From: Phil1 sp040767925
GTDB lineage: Bacteria > Bacillota > Clostridia > Christensenellales > CAG-138
Reading direction: 5' to 3'
DNA length: 64,000 nucleotides
Assembly: GCA_040767925.1 (NCBI GenBank)
Contig: JAXGNN010000003.1
Location: 372,001 to 436,000 of the forward strand
Shown: positions 24,381 to 32,218 of the stretch, in pieces
How positions within the stretch are numbered: the stretch's first letter is position 1
Layout: the number at the start of each line of letters is the position of its first letter
Translations under genes and position numbers: made by a program
Notes under the pieces: model-generated
What the model was told of the DNA's origin: nothing
What the model saw: the letters and a program-made list of their open reading frames with translations, nothing else
The model's database searches: none

Positions 24381-25310
24381 TCAATACTTTTGCCCGCACA
24401 GCCAATTCACGATGTAATCGAAACGCTCTTCTGTGAGGGCATGACCGCCGTGATATCTCTTATGTTGAATGTTTTCGCCAGCATTGAGATCGGCATAAAC
24501 GGGTTTGGCCTGCCGGCAGATGAAATCGGCATCCCTTGAATACTTGTCGTCGTCCGCCGAAACAATCAACAGTCTGCTGGGAGCAATGCACTTCACAAGG
24601 TCGTCAATATCGTATTTTTTATGGAAATGAGGGATTACGCTGGCCATTTCAATCCCGACGCCATTCTCCATACGGTTTCGATACGTGCATGCGCTCCCGC
24701 TTGCGCACCCATAACGGACGCGTTTATCGATCGCCATCAGGAACAAAACGGTGTTGCCGCCGTAGGAGTGACCGAGCGTGCCTATTTTTTCTTTATCCAC
24801 AAATGGAAGATCCTCCAAAACGGCAATGCCCGCCATTGCGTCCGAAATCACCGTCCGCATCAGCGTATCCCCTTTGATCAGGCGATAACACATCTCGTTA
24901 TAATGCTGCAAAAAGTCGCCGTCGTTCTCCAAAGGTTCCATTCCCGCCGCGTTTTTCCTTCTGTCTTCAAAGCAGATCGAGTCGGGGCACAGGACGACAA
25001 AACCCCGTTGGGCCAATGGCGGGCCGAACGCTTGCAGGGGGTCCCCCGCCAAACCGCAAACTTCGCTTTTGCCCAAATGCCTTTGGCCGTTGTGCTGATG
25101 GTGGATGATAATCGCCGGGCAAGCTTCAGCGTGATGAGGCGTCAGCAAAAACGCCGGAATATCGCCCTCCTCACCCCGATACACGATCAACTGCTGGTTA
25201 TAGCCCGCTTTACCCTCTGAACGGATCACGCTATAGCCGCTGTTCCCGGGCGAACCGTTTTTAAGGCCGAATAAAGAAGAGAGTTCGATCATAACGTCGT
25301 CCTGTTTCAA
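24381..25310 (-). CDS. alpha/beta hydrolase (dienelactone hydrolase/acetyl esterase type)
   Basis: A 309-residue cytoplasmic alpha/beta hydrolase. The nucleophile elbow is GHSYGG (Ser near 188), the acid is in SADDDKYS (about 254), and the His is in YHGGHALTEERF near the C-terminus. IIIHHQHNGQ near residue 70 provides the oxyanion region. The start is TTG 25310 with GGAGG seven bases upstream. No signal peptide is seen. The substrate cannot be inferred. Confidence 0.85.
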   Translation of the reverse strand: MKQDDVMIELSSLFGLKNGSPGNSGYSVIRSEGKAGYNQQLIVYRGEEGDIPAFLLTPHHAEACPAIIIHHQHNGQRHLGKSEVCGLAGDPLQAFGPPLAQRGFVVLCPDSICFEDRRKNAAGMEPLENDGDFLQHYNEMCYRLIKGDTLMRTVISDAMAGIAVLEDLPFVDKEKIGTLGHSYGGNTVLFLMAIDKRVRYGCASGSACTYRNRMENGVGIEMASVIPHFHKKYDIDDLVKCIAPSRLLIVSADDDKYSRDADFICRQAKPVYADLNAGENIQHKRYHGGHALTEERFDYIVNWLCGQKY

Positions 25311-25533
25311 TGTGGGGCCTCCTATTGATCATGTCAGTGCCATTATACTACAAACTCATGGAAACCGCCTTAAGGCAATATCGCCCGGCGGGCGCCGGAT
25401 GCCGCCGCAACGCAATAGCGCTTGCCGCGGGCGAATACGCGGATGCTGCACTTAATAAAATACTCAACTCTCAAACCGATGTCACAAAACATTAAGCGTG
25501 AACTTTCGCGTGAACTTACGTCGCCAAAAACAC

Positions 25534-25559
25534 AAAAAAGCTAGATATCATCTAGCTTT
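25534..25559 (-). terminator. terminator of the Leu-Gly tRNA operon
   Basis: AAAGCTAGAT and ATCTAGCTTT form a perfect 10-bp stem with a 3-base loop, followed on the minus strand by TTTTTTG, just beyond the tRNA-Gly 3' end. Confidence 0.85.
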
Positions 25560-25564
25560 CTTGA

Positions 25565-25638
25565 TGGAGCGGGTAATGGGACTCGAACCCACTATCTCAG
25601 CTTGGAAGGCTAATGTGTTACCATTACACTATACCCGC
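25565..25638 (-). tRNA. tRNA-Gly(TCC)
   Basis: The 74-nt cloverleaf starts GCGGGTA, has the anticodon loop CTTCCAA (anticodon TCC) and the T-arm GTTCGAGTC, and encodes its own CCA. The acceptor pairs GCGGGTA with TACCCGC. Confidence 0.96.
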
Positions 25639-25649
25639 CTGTATCGGTT

Positions 25650-25734
25650 TGGTGCGGGCGAAGAGACTTGAACTCATACGCCTTGCGGCACCGGAACCTA
25701 AATCCGGCGCGTCTGCCAATTCCGCCACGCCCGC
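25650..25734 (-). tRNA. tRNA-Leu(TAG)
   Basis: An 85-nt class II tRNA with a long variable arm (TGCCGCAAGGCGT), anticodon TAG and encoded CCA. The acceptor is GCGGGCG with CGCCCGC. It precedes tRNA-Gly by 11 bases in one transcript. Confidence 0.96.
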
Positions 25735-25775
25735 ATACGCGCCGACAACGCTCATGGTGAACCTGTGGCTTCAAT

Positions 25776-25804
25776 ATAATAACTCTGCCGCCTATCGAAG
25801 TCAA
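25776..25804 (-). promoter_or_regulatory. promoter of the Leu-Gly tRNA operon
   Basis: TTGACT, a 17-bp spacer and TATTAT on the minus strand. The start point would be about 35 bases before tRNA-Leu. Confidence 0.75.
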
Positions 25805-25934
25805 GGCTGATATCGTTTATTGGTAAGGTTAGGATTTTCTATCCTCTCTGTATCTCGACCTTTTCTGTCCACATATATAGGATCACCGTCATGACCTTTA
25901 AGCAAAAGGAATAGGTGGTTTCCATTCCTCCGGA

Positions 25935-26225
25935 TTACCTGTCCCGCATACGATTAATCTCCACATACAGTTCCTGAATATCTTCCGACGGCCTTGCCTT
26001 GATGGGCTTCTCCAGTATCAGCAGCCGCAGGTAAACGCTTCGGGAGAGTCCGCATTGCTTTGCTTTCTTGCATAGCGTATCGTACTCCTGACGGCTGAAC
26101 ACGAAGTGCGTGTCGTAGGGATTGTCTTCTTTCAAAGGGTGTACCTTCATTTTCTGTTTGGGAATCCGCCCGGAGGCGACATAGGGGTTTGGGGATTGCC
26201 CCGGCAAACTGCATCTTGATATCAC
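25935..26225 (-). pseudogene. truncated MobC-like relaxosome gene
   Basis: The protein reads like the first two thirds of a MobC/bacterial mobilisation protein: HFVFSRQEYDTLCKKAKQCG, then LSRSVYLRLLILEKPIKARP and ELYVEINRMRDR. It stops where homologues continue with the helix that follows the EIN motif. No clear ribosome site precedes the GTG 26225 or ATG 26150 starts, and no relaxase gene follows. It is best read as the remnant of a mobilisable element. Confidence 0.5.
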
Positions 26226-26459
26226 AATGCTATGCTTGTACGAACAAAAGAAAAAGTAACAAGCCAGGCTTGCTACCTTTCATAGTTCTCTGTGACAGCC
26301 CTCATTTTGCCGGAGATCATTTTATAATGGTTTTTTTGGTTTTTAAGGAGATGAACTTTTTATGTATATTTAAAATCCAAAATAGCCATAAAAACCATAA
26401 AAAATAAATATTTTACAACAGTTCCATGATATATTGGTCCGAAGATAATACGCCCATCA

Positions 26460-26789
26460 TTATTGTTTATCTTTCAGTTTTAAAAGCTCCATATAATCGA
26501 ATACCGCTTTTTTATTCTCAAAGCTTAAATCCAATATTCCCTTTATCCAATTTGTATATTCAGAGTTATCAGCTTGGGCTGTAGCGTAATCAATTCTCCC
26601 CAATATTAAATCGGCAGGAACTTTATAAAAATCTGCTAATGTAATTAGGTGGCGTATTGGCAGTTCCTTAAGCCCGCTTTCGTATTTGGAATAATACTGC
26701 TGTGTTGTGCCCAGAAGTTCTGAAATATCTTTCTGCGTTAAATCTTTATCTTCCCTCAACTCTTTAATCATTTCATTGATGCGTTTCAT
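26460..26789 (-). CDS. XRE-family transcriptional regulator
   Basis: A 109-residue protein with an N-terminal Cro/CI helix-turn-helix (LTQKDISELLGTTQQYYSKYESG, split about residues 17-39, with the second half in PIRHLITLADFY) and a C-terminal helical tail. AGGTG precedes the ATG. The start codon lies inside one arm of a perfect 10-bp inverted repeat, so the protein probably represses itself. The gene is strongly AT-rich and sits in the island between the two tRNA arrays. Confidence 0.85.
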   Translation of the reverse strand: MKRINEMIKELREDKDLTQKDISELLGTTQQYYSKYESGLKELPIRHLITLADFYKVPADLILGRIDYATAQADNSEYTNWIKGILDLSFENKKAVFDYMELLKLKDKQ

Positions 26790-26820
26790 CGTTTACACAC
26801 CTCTTTTCATGTAAACGATG
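26787..26820. promoter_or_regulatory. probable operator of the XRE regulator
   Basis: CATCGTTTAC (26787-26796) and GTAAACGATG (26811-26820) are perfect 10-bp arms separated by 14 bp. The left arm overlaps the regulator's start codon, and a TATACT box lies just upstream of the right arm (26823-26828 on the minus strand). Binding would block transcription. Confidence 0.65.
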
Positions 26821-26903
26821 ATAGTATACGCTTTAATAGATGTATTGACTTCACGTTTTATTCGGCTTACAATAAATTTTGAAACATCCTATAAGGCTTA
26901 ATA

Positions 26904-27512
26904 ATGATCAAATTATTTTTTGTAAGCTGGATTAGATTTATGAGTGAAGAAATAAAGCGAACCAAAGGTTTGAAAGAAGTTATTCATCAGGACTCCGTTG
27001 TGCTTATTTTGGGTACGTTGCCCGGACAGGAATCAATAGATCGAGGGGAATATTATTCTGACCCAACAAATAAGTTCTGGGATATATTATTTCAAGCATG
27101 TGGGGAACCAGTAGATAAATCAAGCGAAGCAAAAAACACATTGCTACAAATATATAAGATTGCGCTTTGGGATATATTAGAATCCGCCGTTAGAGTTAAA
27201 ACAAGCGATAAAAACCCTAAAAAAGTGAGTGCTACATCTGACGATAAAAGTTTAAAGGACGAAAAGCCCAATAATCTTCCCAGACTTCTTGCCGAGTATC
27301 CTAATATAAAATTACTTTTATTCCATAGCAATAACGCATATAAGTATTTTCGCAGGTTTTTTACGGCTTCAACTATTCCTTATATTTGTGTGTCTTCTCC
27401 CAGTGGTCAAAACAGAAAAAACATAAATGAAAAAACATTGGAATGGAGAGCAGCACTATCCAGTGTTATCCCACAATTACGAATGGGGCATAGATTGGAG
27501 CAAAAATCCTAA
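26904..27512 (+). CDS. Mug-type uracil/deoxyinosine DNA glycosylase
   Basis: A 202-residue protein of the uracil-DNA-glycosylase superfamily, MUG branch. It carries LILGTLPGQESIDRGEYY followed by PTNKFWDILFQACG, which is the active-site motif and substrate pocket of these enzymes, and VSSPSGQNR near the C-terminus, the usual second motif. It should remove deaminated bases (U or hypoxanthine) from DNA. ATG 26904 has AAGG upstream; ATG 26940 (MSEEIKR) is a plausible alternative nearer the family's normal start. It is AT-rich and diverges from the XRE gene. Confidence 0.8.
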   Translation: MIKLFFVSWIRFMSEEIKRTKGLKEVIHQDSVVLILGTLPGQESIDRGEYYSDPTNKFWDILFQACGEPVDKSSEAKNTLLQIYKIALWDILESAVRVKTSDKNPKKVSATSDDKSLKDEKPNNLPRLLAEYPNIKLLLFHSNNAYKYFRRFFTASTIPYICVSSPSGQNRKNINEKTLEWRAALSSVIPQLRMGHRLEQKS

Positions 27513-27632
27513 AAGGAAACTATAGCTTTTCCCTCTATCCATTTACTTTATCAGTTTGTTGCCATATAATCCAAACCAATATTAACAGGTAGCCACAATA
27601 AATGTCTTGTGAAAATATGAGGAGGGCTAAAG

Positions 27633-27850
27633 ATGGCTAAAAAAGGCAAATTAAACAAAGAGACTGGTCAATTGGCATGTCCCAAATGTGGTTGTACTAC
27701 ATTATCGAGCAATAAAAAAGGCTTTGGATTGGCAAAAGGGGCTATTGGGGTTAATTGACTGCCAGCCCAATAGGCATTTTAGCAGCAGGTATAGGCAAAA
27801 ATAAAGTCATTGTTAAATGTATGCATTGTGGAAAGAAGTGGACGGTCTGA
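27633..27850 (+). pseudogene. frameshifted two-zinc-knuckle protein
   Basis: With GGAGGG before ATG 27633, the frame reads MAKKGKLNKETGQLACPKCG and continues to a TGA at 27756. In the neighbouring frame the protein resumes as LTASPIGILAAGIGKNK, then IVKCMHCGKKWTV, ending at 27850. Joined, it is a typical small zinc-ribbon protein: CPxC, a Gly-rich hydrophobic hairpin, CxxC and a Trp. One missing base near 27750 explains the break. No slippery heptamer is visible, so programmed shifting is unlikely. A strong terminator follows. Confidence 0.6.
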
Positions 27851-27894
27851 AGGCGATAAAAGCATAAGGACGCAAGGGATGCAAAAAAACCAAG

Positions 27895-27926
27895 GCGGTA
27901 AAGGTTAAATCCCTTTACCGCTTTTT
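27895..27926 (+). terminator. strong, possibly bidirectional terminator
   Basis: GCGGTAAAGG and CCTTTACCGC form a perfect 10-bp stem with a 7-base loop, followed by five T on the plus strand. The minus strand has a T-run a few bases further on, so it could also end the Arg-Lys tRNA transcript. Confidence 0.85.
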
Positions 27927-27998
27927 CTGCTTGCCTTACAAGAACATTGTTATGGCGAAACCGCCCTTGAAGTAATAAAAGTTCTTATAAGATTCCTT

Positions 27999-28074
27999 TG
28001 GTGACCCGTCGGAGACTCGAACTCCGGACCCTTTGATTAAAAGTCAAATGCTCTACCGACTGAGCTAACGGGTC
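27999..28074 (-). tRNA. tRNA-Lys(TTT)
   Basis: A 76-nt tRNA with acceptor GACCCGT, anticodon loop CTTTTAA (anticodon TTT), T-arm GTTCGAGTC and encoded CCA. It is the last of four tRNAs in the array. Confidence 0.96.
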
Positions 28075-28082
28075 ATGTAACC

Positions 28083-28158
28083 TGGCTGGGGTGGCAGGAT
28101 TCGAACCTGCGGATACCGGAATCAAAATCCGGGGCCTTAGCCGCTTGGCGACACCCCA
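28083..28158 (-). tRNA. tRNA-Gln(TTG)
   Basis: Acceptor TGGGGTG (a U-A first pair, typical of tRNA-Gln), anticodon TTG, T-arm GTTCGAATC and encoded CCA. Confidence 0.96.
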
Positions 28159-28187
28159 ACGACACCGCGACTCCGCAGAAAAAGAAA

Positions 28188-28264
28188 TGGGGTGAGTGGT
28201 GGGTCTCGAACCCACGACCTCCAGAGCCACAATCTGGCATTCTAACCAACTGAACTACACCCAC
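28188..28264 (-). tRNA. tRNA-His(GTG)
   Basis: Acceptor GTGGGTG with a preceding G that can pair with the discriminator C73, the identity pair of tRNA-His. The anticodon is GTG. The acceptor contains one G-U pair (GTGGGTG against CACTCAC). CCA is encoded. Confidence 0.95.
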
Positions 28265-28270
28265 CATATC

Positions 28271-28347
28271 TGGCGCGCCCGCAGGGACTCGAACCCTGGA
28301 CCCACGGCTTAGAAGGCCGTTACTCTATCCAGCTGAGCTACAGGCGC
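28271..28347 (-). tRNA. tRNA-Arg(TCT)
   Basis: A 77-nt tRNA with acceptor GCGCCTG, anticodon loop CTTCTAA (anticodon TCT), T-arm GTTCGAGTC and encoded CCA. It is the first tRNA of the Arg-His-Gln-Lys array. Confidence 0.96.
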
Positions 28348-28416
28348 TCATTCTCCCGGCGGAGCCTCGCTTCGCGGCAGCGCACGGATGCGCCGCGCTC
28401 ATGCCGACAATAACGT

Positions 28417-28445
28417 ATTTTAGCAGAAAGGCCCTGCCGTGTCAA
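28417..28445 (-). promoter_or_regulatory. promoter of the Arg-His-Gln-Lys tRNA array
   Basis: TTGACA, a 17-bp spacer and TAAAAT, with TGC before the -10 box, about 70 bases before tRNA-Arg. It lies inside the last codons of the upstream methyltransferase gene, and its -10 box overlaps that gene's stop codon. Confidence 0.8.
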
Positions 28446-29760
28446 TGCCAAGGGGGCAATTTTTGGCCTGCCGCAAACCCTTCGGCAAACGGTTTTTCAG
28501 CGTGCCTCCGCTCGCCTTGCCGAAGCCCAGCGGATGCCCCTCGGCCGCCACGGCGCAATAGCCGTGAAGCGCCTCGTCGCACGGGGTTTCCTCCCCCGCC
28601 AGGAACGAGAAAAGCGCTTCCGTATCGGCCTTAAAGGAAAGCGCCCTCGCATAGCGCCCGCCGTGCGCCGCCATGAAAAGCGCGTGGGCGGGTTCGAACC
28701 GGCCTTTGACGAGCTCGCCCGCGACGACGCCCGCGCACAGCGCGCGAAGCTTCGAGAGCCCTTTAGGCAGGCTCTCGCGAAGGAGCGTCAGCCGCCCGTC
28801 CGGCAGGAGATGCGCCTCGCCCTCGGGCAAAACAGCGAAGATATCCCGCATGGCATCTGAAAAAGCGGCGTCCTTGCAGCGTTTAAGCGGCATGGGTTCC
28901 TGGTCGAGGAAGCCTCCGCCCAGCCTTCGCAGCCTCGCCGCGAAATGCCCCTCCCCCGGGAAGCGGTGCGGGTAGAGCCGCCGCATATCCTCGATGATAA
29001 ATTCCGGATGAGACGCGGCGAACGCCTCCACGACCTCCTCGTTTTCCTCATAAGAAAACGTGCAGGTCGAATAGACGAGCGCGCCGCCCTCCCGCACGCA
29101 CGCCGCGGCCGACGCGAGGATCAGCCCCTGCCTCTTCGCGCAGGCGCGCACATGCGCCTCGCTCCAAACGGCGGCGGCGTTTTCATCCTTGCGGAACATC
29201 CCCTCGCCCGAGCACGGCGCGTCGGCGAGCACGACGTCGAAATACTTAGGAAACGCCTCCGCGACCGCTTCCGGTCTCGCCGAGGTCACGGCCGCGTTTA
29301 TGGCGCCCATGCGCTCCAGGGTAAATTGCAGCGCGCGCGCCCTCCCGGACACGAGCTCGTTCGCGAGCAGGAATCCCTTCCCCATCCGGCGCGCGGCCGC
29401 CGCGCCGCTTTTCCCGCCGGGCGCGGCGCACAGGTCGAGCACGCGCATGCCGGACGTTATCCCGGCGAGGCTTATGGGGAGCATCGCGGAAGGCTCCTGC
29501 ACATAGTAAAGCCCCGCCGCGTGGTACGGATGTTTGCCGACGCCCTCCGCAGCGCCCGCGAGCAGGAAGGCATCCTCCGCGAGCGGGGATTTTTCGAGCG
29601 CGAACGGGCTGATCTTCAGAAACTCCGCGGGCTCGATTTTGAGCCTGTTCACGCGCAGGCCGCGGACGGGCGACAGTCCGTAGGACGCGAGAAACGCCGG
29701 GAATTCCTCCCCGAGCATGGCTTTCATGTGCGCGACATACGCTTCCGGCAACGGTTTCAT
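28420..29760 (-). CDS. RsmB/RsmF-type rRNA cytosine-C5 methyltransferase
   Basis: A 446-residue NOL1/NOP2/Sun-family enzyme methylating cytosines in rRNA. The SAM-binding motif is VLDLCAAPGGKS (about residues 108-119), motif IV is DAPCSGEGMFRKDE (about 180-193), and the catalytic Cys is in YSTCTFSYEENEEVVE (about 235). The C-terminal region resembles the RsmF-type RNA-binding domain. ATG 29760 is the likely start; it has no ribosome site, and a TATAAT lies six bases upstream. An upstream in-frame ATG (29784) precedes that -10 box. Confidence 0.88.
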   Translation of the reverse strand: MKPLPEAYVAHMKAMLGEEFPAFLASYGLSPVRGLRVNRLKIEPAEFLKISPFALEKSPLAEDAFLLAGAAEGVGKHPYHAAGLYYVQEPSAMLPISLAGITSGMRVLDLCAAPGGKSGAAAARRMGKGFLLANELVSGRARALQFTLERMGAINAAVTSARPEAVAEAFPKYFDVVLADAPCSGEGMFRKDENAAAVWSEAHVRACAKRQGLILASAAACVREGGALVYSTCTFSYEENEEVVEAFAASHPEFIIEDMRRLYPHRFPGEGHFAARLRRLGGGFLDQEPMPLKRCKDAAFSDAMRDIFAVLPEGEAHLLPDGRLTLLRESLPKGLSKLRALCAGVVAGELVKGRFEPAHALFMAAHGGRYARALSFKADTEALFSFLAGEETPCDEALHGYCAVAAEGHPLGFGKASGGTLKNRLPKGLRQAKNCPLGIDTAGPFC

Positions 29761-29766
29761 GCGCTT

Positions 29767-29772
29767 ATTATA
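29767..29772 (-). promoter_or_regulatory. -10 box six bases before the methyltransferase ATG
   Basis: TATAAT, then AAGCGC, then ATG. The geometry is the same as at 5479-5491 and predicts a leaderless transcript. No -35 consensus is evident. Confidence 0.4.
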
Positions 29773-29784
29773 AACGATGCACAT

Positions 29785-29810
29785 AAAAAAAGGAACGGCG
29801 GCACCGTTCC
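29785..29810 (-). terminator. terminator of the GH2 operon
   Basis: GGAACGG and CCGTTCC form a 7-bp stem with a 5-base loop, followed by seven T on the minus strand, 23 bases past the GH2 stop. Confidence 0.88.
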
Positions 29811-29833
29811 ATCGATTGCTGCCACCGGATCTA

Positions 29834-32203
29834 TCACGTCACCGTGAAGCCGATCTCGGCCTCGCCCGCCTGCGCCGAGCAAATGGTGAGCCGCGCTTCG
29901 CCCACGAGCCCTTTCGTGCGGACGAGCGCGCCGAACGCGCCGCCCTTGAGGCTGACGATCGAGGGGCCGACGAGCTCTATGGGGCCGTCGACGGAAAGCT
30001 CCACGGGTTCCTGGAAGTAGCTGAGCCTGTTGCCCGCGCCGTCCTCTGCCTCGATGCGCACGAGCGCCATGTCGTAGGTCGCGCCCTCGGAAAGGTCGGT
30101 GTGGTCGGCGCGCGCGATAAGGCGCACGGAATCCGCGGCCTTTTTCTCAAGCGTCGCGACGACTTTTCCGTCCTTGACCGCCTCGAAGCGCCACGCCTTC
30201 GCCTTGCCGCCCCAGCCGTCCACATACTTGTTGAAAAGGCGCACGCCCTCCCCCATCGTCAGCCCGTGGAGGAGCATGAGCCGCGCGGCCTTCAGCTTAT
30301 AGGCGAGCGGCAAATTCGAAATGCTGTGTTTCGCCACAGCGAGCAGCACCTCGCGCACGAGCGCCGCGGCCTTCGGGGGAAGGTTCTCGTTGCGCTCGAT
30401 GAGATCGCCGATCAAGTCGTCGATCAAAACGGGCGGATGCGGCATATGGCCGTACCGCTCCCGGTCGGGCGCGAACTCGCCCACGAACTCACCCGCCTTA
30501 TAGACGCGCACGCTGTCCGCGTTGGTGAAGGCGTAAACGTCGCCGATGTTCGACGCGGGATGCTCGCCGATGTCCATCGAGGAGGAGATGGAAAGCACCG
30601 TTTCCCCCTCCGCCTGCGCGCGGTAGACCGCCGCCGCGAGCTTTTCGTTGCGGAACATATCGAGCACGCCGTGATAGCACACGCCGTCCCCCGCGCCGAA
30701 ATCGGAATGCGTGTTATAGTCGGCCATGCACCAGCCGACGCAGCCCGCGATGTCCTCATGGGCGTACATCGCCTCGAGCACGTTCGCGTGGCGCAACGCC
30801 TGGCCGAGCCTGTGCTCCTCGGAATCGAACGCCTTGGTCGGGAACATGTGGCCGTTATACTCGCTCACGAGATAGCCCTTGCGCGGGTTCGGCGTGACGG
30901 CCCCCTTCGCGCGAAGTCCGGGGTTTTTACCCGTGTGCGAGAAGTCGTTGTACGCGTACACGTCCTCGAGGAGGCTGCTCTTTTCAAGGAAGCGCACGCC
31001 CGAGGTCTGGCGCGTGTCGTCCAACCCGTGCGCCGCGGCGTTCGCGCGGATGTAGAATTCGTCGTCGTCCTGCGACTCGTTGACGCGCACGCCCCAGAGG
31101 ATGATCGCGGGATGGTTCCTGTACTGCCGCACCATCTCCCGCACGTTGTCGACGGCCTCGTCCTTCCATTCCGCGCCGCCGATGTGCTGCCAGCCGGGGA
31201 TTTCCGTAAAGACGAGAAGGCCGATCTCGTCGCACCGGTCGATGAAGTGGCGGGACTGCGGGTAGTGCGCCGTACGCACGAGGTTCAGCCCAAGCTCGTA
31301 TTTGAGCGCGTCCGCGTCGAAGCGCTGCAGCGCCTCGGGTGCGGCGTAGCCGATATAGGGATAGGACTGGTGCCGGTTGAGGCCGCGAAGCTTGATCTTC
31401 TCCCCGTTGAGGTAGAAGCCGTCCGCCTTGAAGCGCGCCGTGCAAAAGCCGAAGCGCGCGCGCTTCTCGTCGAGCTTTTCGCCGTCCCCGGAGACGAGCG
31501 CCGCACGGAGCGTATAGAGGTTTGGCGAATCGCAGCTCCACGGCTTCGCGCCCGCGGCGCGCTCCGCGAAGCGCAGAGTCTTTCCATCGGCCGCGTATTC
31601 CTTTTGAAAAAGCGCGTTCCCCCCCGCATCCTCGATTTCGACGCGGATATGCCCGCCCTCGGGCGCGGGCCCGTCGAGCGCAACGTCCAGGCGGAACTCG
31701 TCCGGCTCCGGCGTCGCGACGAACAGGTCCGAAATGACCGTTTCGCTCCCAAGCTCGAGATACACTTCGCGGTAGAGCCCGCCGTAGGTGAGATAGTCGA
31801 TCCTGCCGCCGAAGGGCGGCTGGTCGAGGGTTTCGCGGCTGTCGAGGCGCACGGAAAGCGCGTTCTCGTCCCCAAGCTTCAGCCTGCCGGTCAATTCGAC
31901 CGTAAAGGCCGTGTAGCCGCAGGCGTGGGTCGCGAGGCATTCGCCGTTGAGATACACCTCAGCCCTGTGCGCCGCGCCCTCGAAGGTGACGAAAACGCGC
32001 CTTCCGCTCCAGGAAAGGGGCGCGTAAAGCGCGCGCTCGTAGAGGGAGACGAACTGATAGTCCTCCGCGTTCGCGTAGTTATAGGGCAAAAGCGCGTTGG
32101 CGTGGGGGAGCCGGACGGTTTCGAAGCTCCCCCTGCCGCCGGGAAAATCCTCCCCGGCTTCCCGATAGAAGCGCCAATTGTCGTTGAGATGGATCCGCTT
32201 CAT
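29834..32203 (-). CDS. glycoside hydrolase family 2 protein
   Basis: A 789-residue GH2 enzyme (beta-galactosidase/glucuronidase type). N-terminal sugar-binding jelly roll (PHANALLPYNYA, YLNGECLATHACGYTAF), immunoglobulin-like domain, then a TIM barrel starting GLNRHQSYPYIGYA. The acid/base Glu is in RVNESQ (about 377) and the likely nucleophile Glu in SEYNGH (about 446). No signal peptide is present, so it acts on imported sugars. AAAGGG precedes the ATG. The gene follows the C39-type protein by 15 bases, in one transcript. The sugar specificity is not determinable. Confidence 0.92.
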   Translation of the reverse strand: MKRIHLNDNWRFYREAGEDFPGGRGSFETVRLPHANALLPYNYANAEDYQFVSLYERALYAPLSWSGRRVFVTFEGAAHRAEVYLNGECLATHACGYTAFTVELTGRLKLGDENALSVRLDSRETLDQPPFGGRIDYLTYGGLYREVYLELGSETVISDLFVATPEPDEFRLDVALDGPAPEGGHIRVEIEDAGGNALFQKEYAADGKTLRFAERAAGAKPWSCDSPNLYTLRAALVSGDGEKLDEKRARFGFCTARFKADGFYLNGEKIKLRGLNRHQSYPYIGYAAPEALQRFDADALKYELGLNLVRTAHYPQSRHFIDRCDEIGLLVFTEIPGWQHIGGAEWKDEAVDNVREMVRQYRNHPAIILWGVRVNESQDDDEFYIRANAAAHGLDDTRQTSGVRFLEKSSLLEDVYAYNDFSHTGKNPGLRAKGAVTPNPRKGYLVSEYNGHMFPTKAFDSEEHRLGQALRHANVLEAMYAHEDIAGCVGWCMADYNTHSDFGAGDGVCYHGVLDMFRNEKLAAAVYRAQAEGETVLSISSSMDIGEHPASNIGDVYAFTNADSVRVYKAGEFVGEFAPDRERYGHMPHPPVLIDDLIGDLIERNENLPPKAAALVREVLLAVAKHSISNLPLAYKLKAARLMLLHGLTMGEGVRLFNKYVDGWGGKAKAWRFEAVKDGKVVATLEKKAADSVRLIARADHTDLSEGATYDMALVRIEAEDGAGNRLSYFQEPVELSVDGPIELVGPSIVSLKGGAFGALVRTKGLVGEARLTICSAQAGEAEIGFTVT

Positions 32204-32218
32204 GGATGCCCTTTCGCT

